From the NCBI GenBank assembly GCA_020635035.1, contig JACKAO010000008.1, positions 62,001-126,000 on the forward strand: a stretch of 64,000 bases of DNA. Reading direction: 5' to 3'. Source of the DNA: Calditrichia bacterium (lineage in GTDB: Bacteria > Calditrichota > Calditrichia > Calditrichales > J004). The notes below the pieces were generated by a model that saw only the letters and a list, made by a program, of their open reading frames with translations, did not search any database and had not been told where the DNA came from. A program made the position numbers and the translations under genes. This document shows, one piece after another, positions 62,724 through 64,000 of this stretch (positions within the stretch are counted from its first letter, which is position 1; every line of letters starts with the position of its first letter).

Positions 62724-64000
62724 TTATTCAGGTTGAAAAATATCTATCCAGTCCAGTGCTATAATTCCTTCATTTACATGGAATGTGATAACATTGTCGG
62801 GTTTATTAAATTTCAGATCCTGAAGTTTGATTTCCTGCCAGCCATTCTCCCTTATTTCGAGCGACTGGCTATAATTATTTACTGAGATTGTAAAAGTGGC
62901 CTTCTCAGAATTCTTTTTAAGTCTTAATAAAACTGAAAATTGTTCCGGATTATCATTTTTAACAGAATATTTTGTCCATTCACCTTTGCCGAGAACAATG
63001 CATTGCTCCGACCAATATTGTCCTTCCTTAAAATCGATCAGTTCAATGGGTACCGCTTCAGTGACTCTATAAGTCATTGCTTTATTTGATGTATCTGCGA
63101 CAAAAAATGATTTTCCAAAACCATCATGACCATAATTCTCAGCTTGTATTTTAACGGGCAGTCTGCGCATAATACTATTGACAACATCCGGAAAATAAAC
63201 GCAGTTCTCAAGCTTTATATTTTCAATCAGCTGATTAAGCACATTTAAAGCCAGCTTTGCATCCGGTTTTTGTTCTCCTTTTGAATAGGCAGAAATTTTA
63301 TCCCAGTTATTCGGTTTATTTATTGAATACGGAGTGTTTCGCGTATCCATTTTTTTCCAGGGCCAGAACGACCAGCCAATATTATTTTTCTCAAAATATT
63401 GAGTAGTCGCCCAATAAATAGTATTGCCTTTCTCCCCTGTTTCTCCCACCCAGACAGGGGCATTAAGTCTTTCCCGGTGTTTCAGAAAATATGAAATGTC
63501 ATTCAGATTATCCGGCCTGTTCCAGCAATAATAGTGGAATTGATAAAAAACATTATCATCAAATGGTTTGCCGAATATTGACCAGTCATTAGCCCAGTTA
63601 ATGCCTTCCAGGGTTATCATGTGATTTTTATCTACTTTGCGTATTGCTTGTGTTATTCTTTTATAAAGTGGCTCTGCCAGGTGACCATATTTTTCAGCTG
63701 CACCGGTTCTTTCAGGTAATGGTTCATTTAATAAATCATAAGCAGCAACTATCGGCTCATCTTTATATCTTTCAGCGATTTTAACCCATAAATCAATCAG
63801 TCTTTCCTGGTTCCGCTGGTCCATAAAAAGTTCCGGTTCATCTTTCGGACTGTCATCGATATTTGCTCCCGTTTGACCTCCCGGGGCACCATGCATATCA
63901 AGAATCACATAAATATTATATTTACGGCACCACTCAATAAGATTATCAATCAGGACAAAATTCTCTTCAATATATTCAGCATTCTCAGCTTCTGTTAAAA
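62724..64000 (-). CDS. GH5-like glycoside hydrolase with C-terminal CBM6-like domain, 5' end outside window
   Basis: The frame is open through 64000, so the N-terminus lies beyond the window; the GTG at 63908 is internal. About 424 residues are visible. The (beta/alpha)8 part shows YVILDMHGAPGGQ, the acid/base Glu in LLNEPLPE and the nucleophile Glu in VGETGEKG, with HYYCWNRP between them: the GH5 order. From about 240 residues after the internal GTG a beta-sandwich begins IQAENYGHDG and ends IIALDWIDIF, the pattern of CBM6/CBM35 modules. It would cleave a beta-glucan, mannan or similar polymer outside the cell; subfamily and substrate are not determinable from this part. Confidence 0.85.
   Translation of the reverse strand, partial: LTEAENAEYIEENFVLIDNLIEWCRKYNIYVILDMHGAPGGQTGANIDDSPKDEPELFMDQRNQERLIDLWVKIAERYKDEPIVAAYDLLNEPLPERTGAAEKYGHLAEPLYKRITQAIRKVDKNHMITLEGINWANDWSIFGKPFDDNVFYQFHYYCWNRPDNLNDISYFLKHRERLNAPVWVGETGEKGNTIYWATTQYFEKNNIGWSFWPWKKMDTRNTPYSINKPNNWDKISAYSKGEQKPDAKLALNVLNQLIENIKLENCVYFPDVVNSIMRRLPVKIQAENYGHDGFGKSFFVADTSNKAMTYRVTEAVPIELIDFKEGQYWSEQCIVLGKGEWTKYSVKNDNPEQFSVLLRLKKNSEKATFTISVNNYSQSLEIRENGWQEIKLQDLKFNKPDNVITFHVNEGIIALDWIDIFQPE

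Noticed and set aside
1..64000. tRNA, rRNA, CRISPR array, intact insertion sequence or prophage
   Set aside because: I saw no cloverleaf, rRNA segment, regular spacer-repeat array, transposase or phage structural gene by eye; a covariance-model and IS search would be the decisive test.

Overview
The window is a moderately AT-rich bacterial chromosome segment with dense coding, short operons on both strands and no rRNA, tRNA, CRISPR array, intact transposase or phage gene that I can see. The envelope is diderm with an outer membrane: LptD, two TonB-dependent receptors, a beta-barrel porin, a DUF3078 barrel, lipoproteins, and two secreted proteins with type IX secretion (T9SS) C-terminal domains of the 'PNPFNP' kind. 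ECF sigma/FecR/TonB-receptor signalling, Reg_prop/Y_Y_Y sensor kinases and multihaem porin-cytochrome genes point to the FCB superphylum, most like Calditrichota, Ignavibacteriota or KSB1-type lineages. That placement is inference from protein style; no marker gene settles it.

Layout. 1-3940: NHL propeller (cut by the window edge), 5-haem lipoprotein, outer-membrane barrel and secreted 7-9-haem cytochrome, which look like a porin-cytochrome electron conduit. 3941-6586: REP-like hairpins, a YdjM-type membrane protein and a secreted PHP phosphoesterase. 6587-13205: NodB deacetylase, then prmC-rnr-lptD. 13587-18895: DUF3078 barrel, M1 peptidase and a GH9-NodB fusion. 19003-25048: ECF sigma-FecR-TonB receptor with a divergent DUF4397 T9SS protein; a shared two-box promoter-like element lies before fecR and before the DUF4397 gene. 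25100-32393: SRPBCC-like protein, a cyclic-nucleotide-domain/aspartase fusion, a coiled-coil protein, a receiver-PATAN-degenerate-ODP protein and a dCache/PAS kinase. 32512-39495: PadR-TonB receptor operon, NAGPA-type glycosidase, NamZ muramidase, GNAT, a decayed toxin-antitoxin remnant and a zinc-peptidase lipoprotein. 39660-42089: CPBP-like membrane domain fused to a SpoIIE phosphatase. 42110-46865: a four-gene polyphosphate operon (Nudix, PPK1, CHAD, ParA). 46866-53618: an inverted-repeat element, a hybrid kinase, and a LytTR regulator with its 14-blade propeller kinase. 53760-61721: a CsgG/LpoB-like protein and a 2417-residue surface protein made of three seven-bladed propellers. 61923-64000: PhzF and a partial GH5-CBM enzyme.

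Functional picture: a heterotrophic polysaccharide and protein degrader (GH9, GH5, NodB, M1, NAGPA, NamZ, TonB uptake) with extracellular electron transfer potential, heavy two-component and ECF signalling, and polyphosphate storage. The most promising leads are the ParA-containing polyphosphate operon, the ECF promoter pair, the NHL/porin-cytochrome cluster and several unusual domain fusions.
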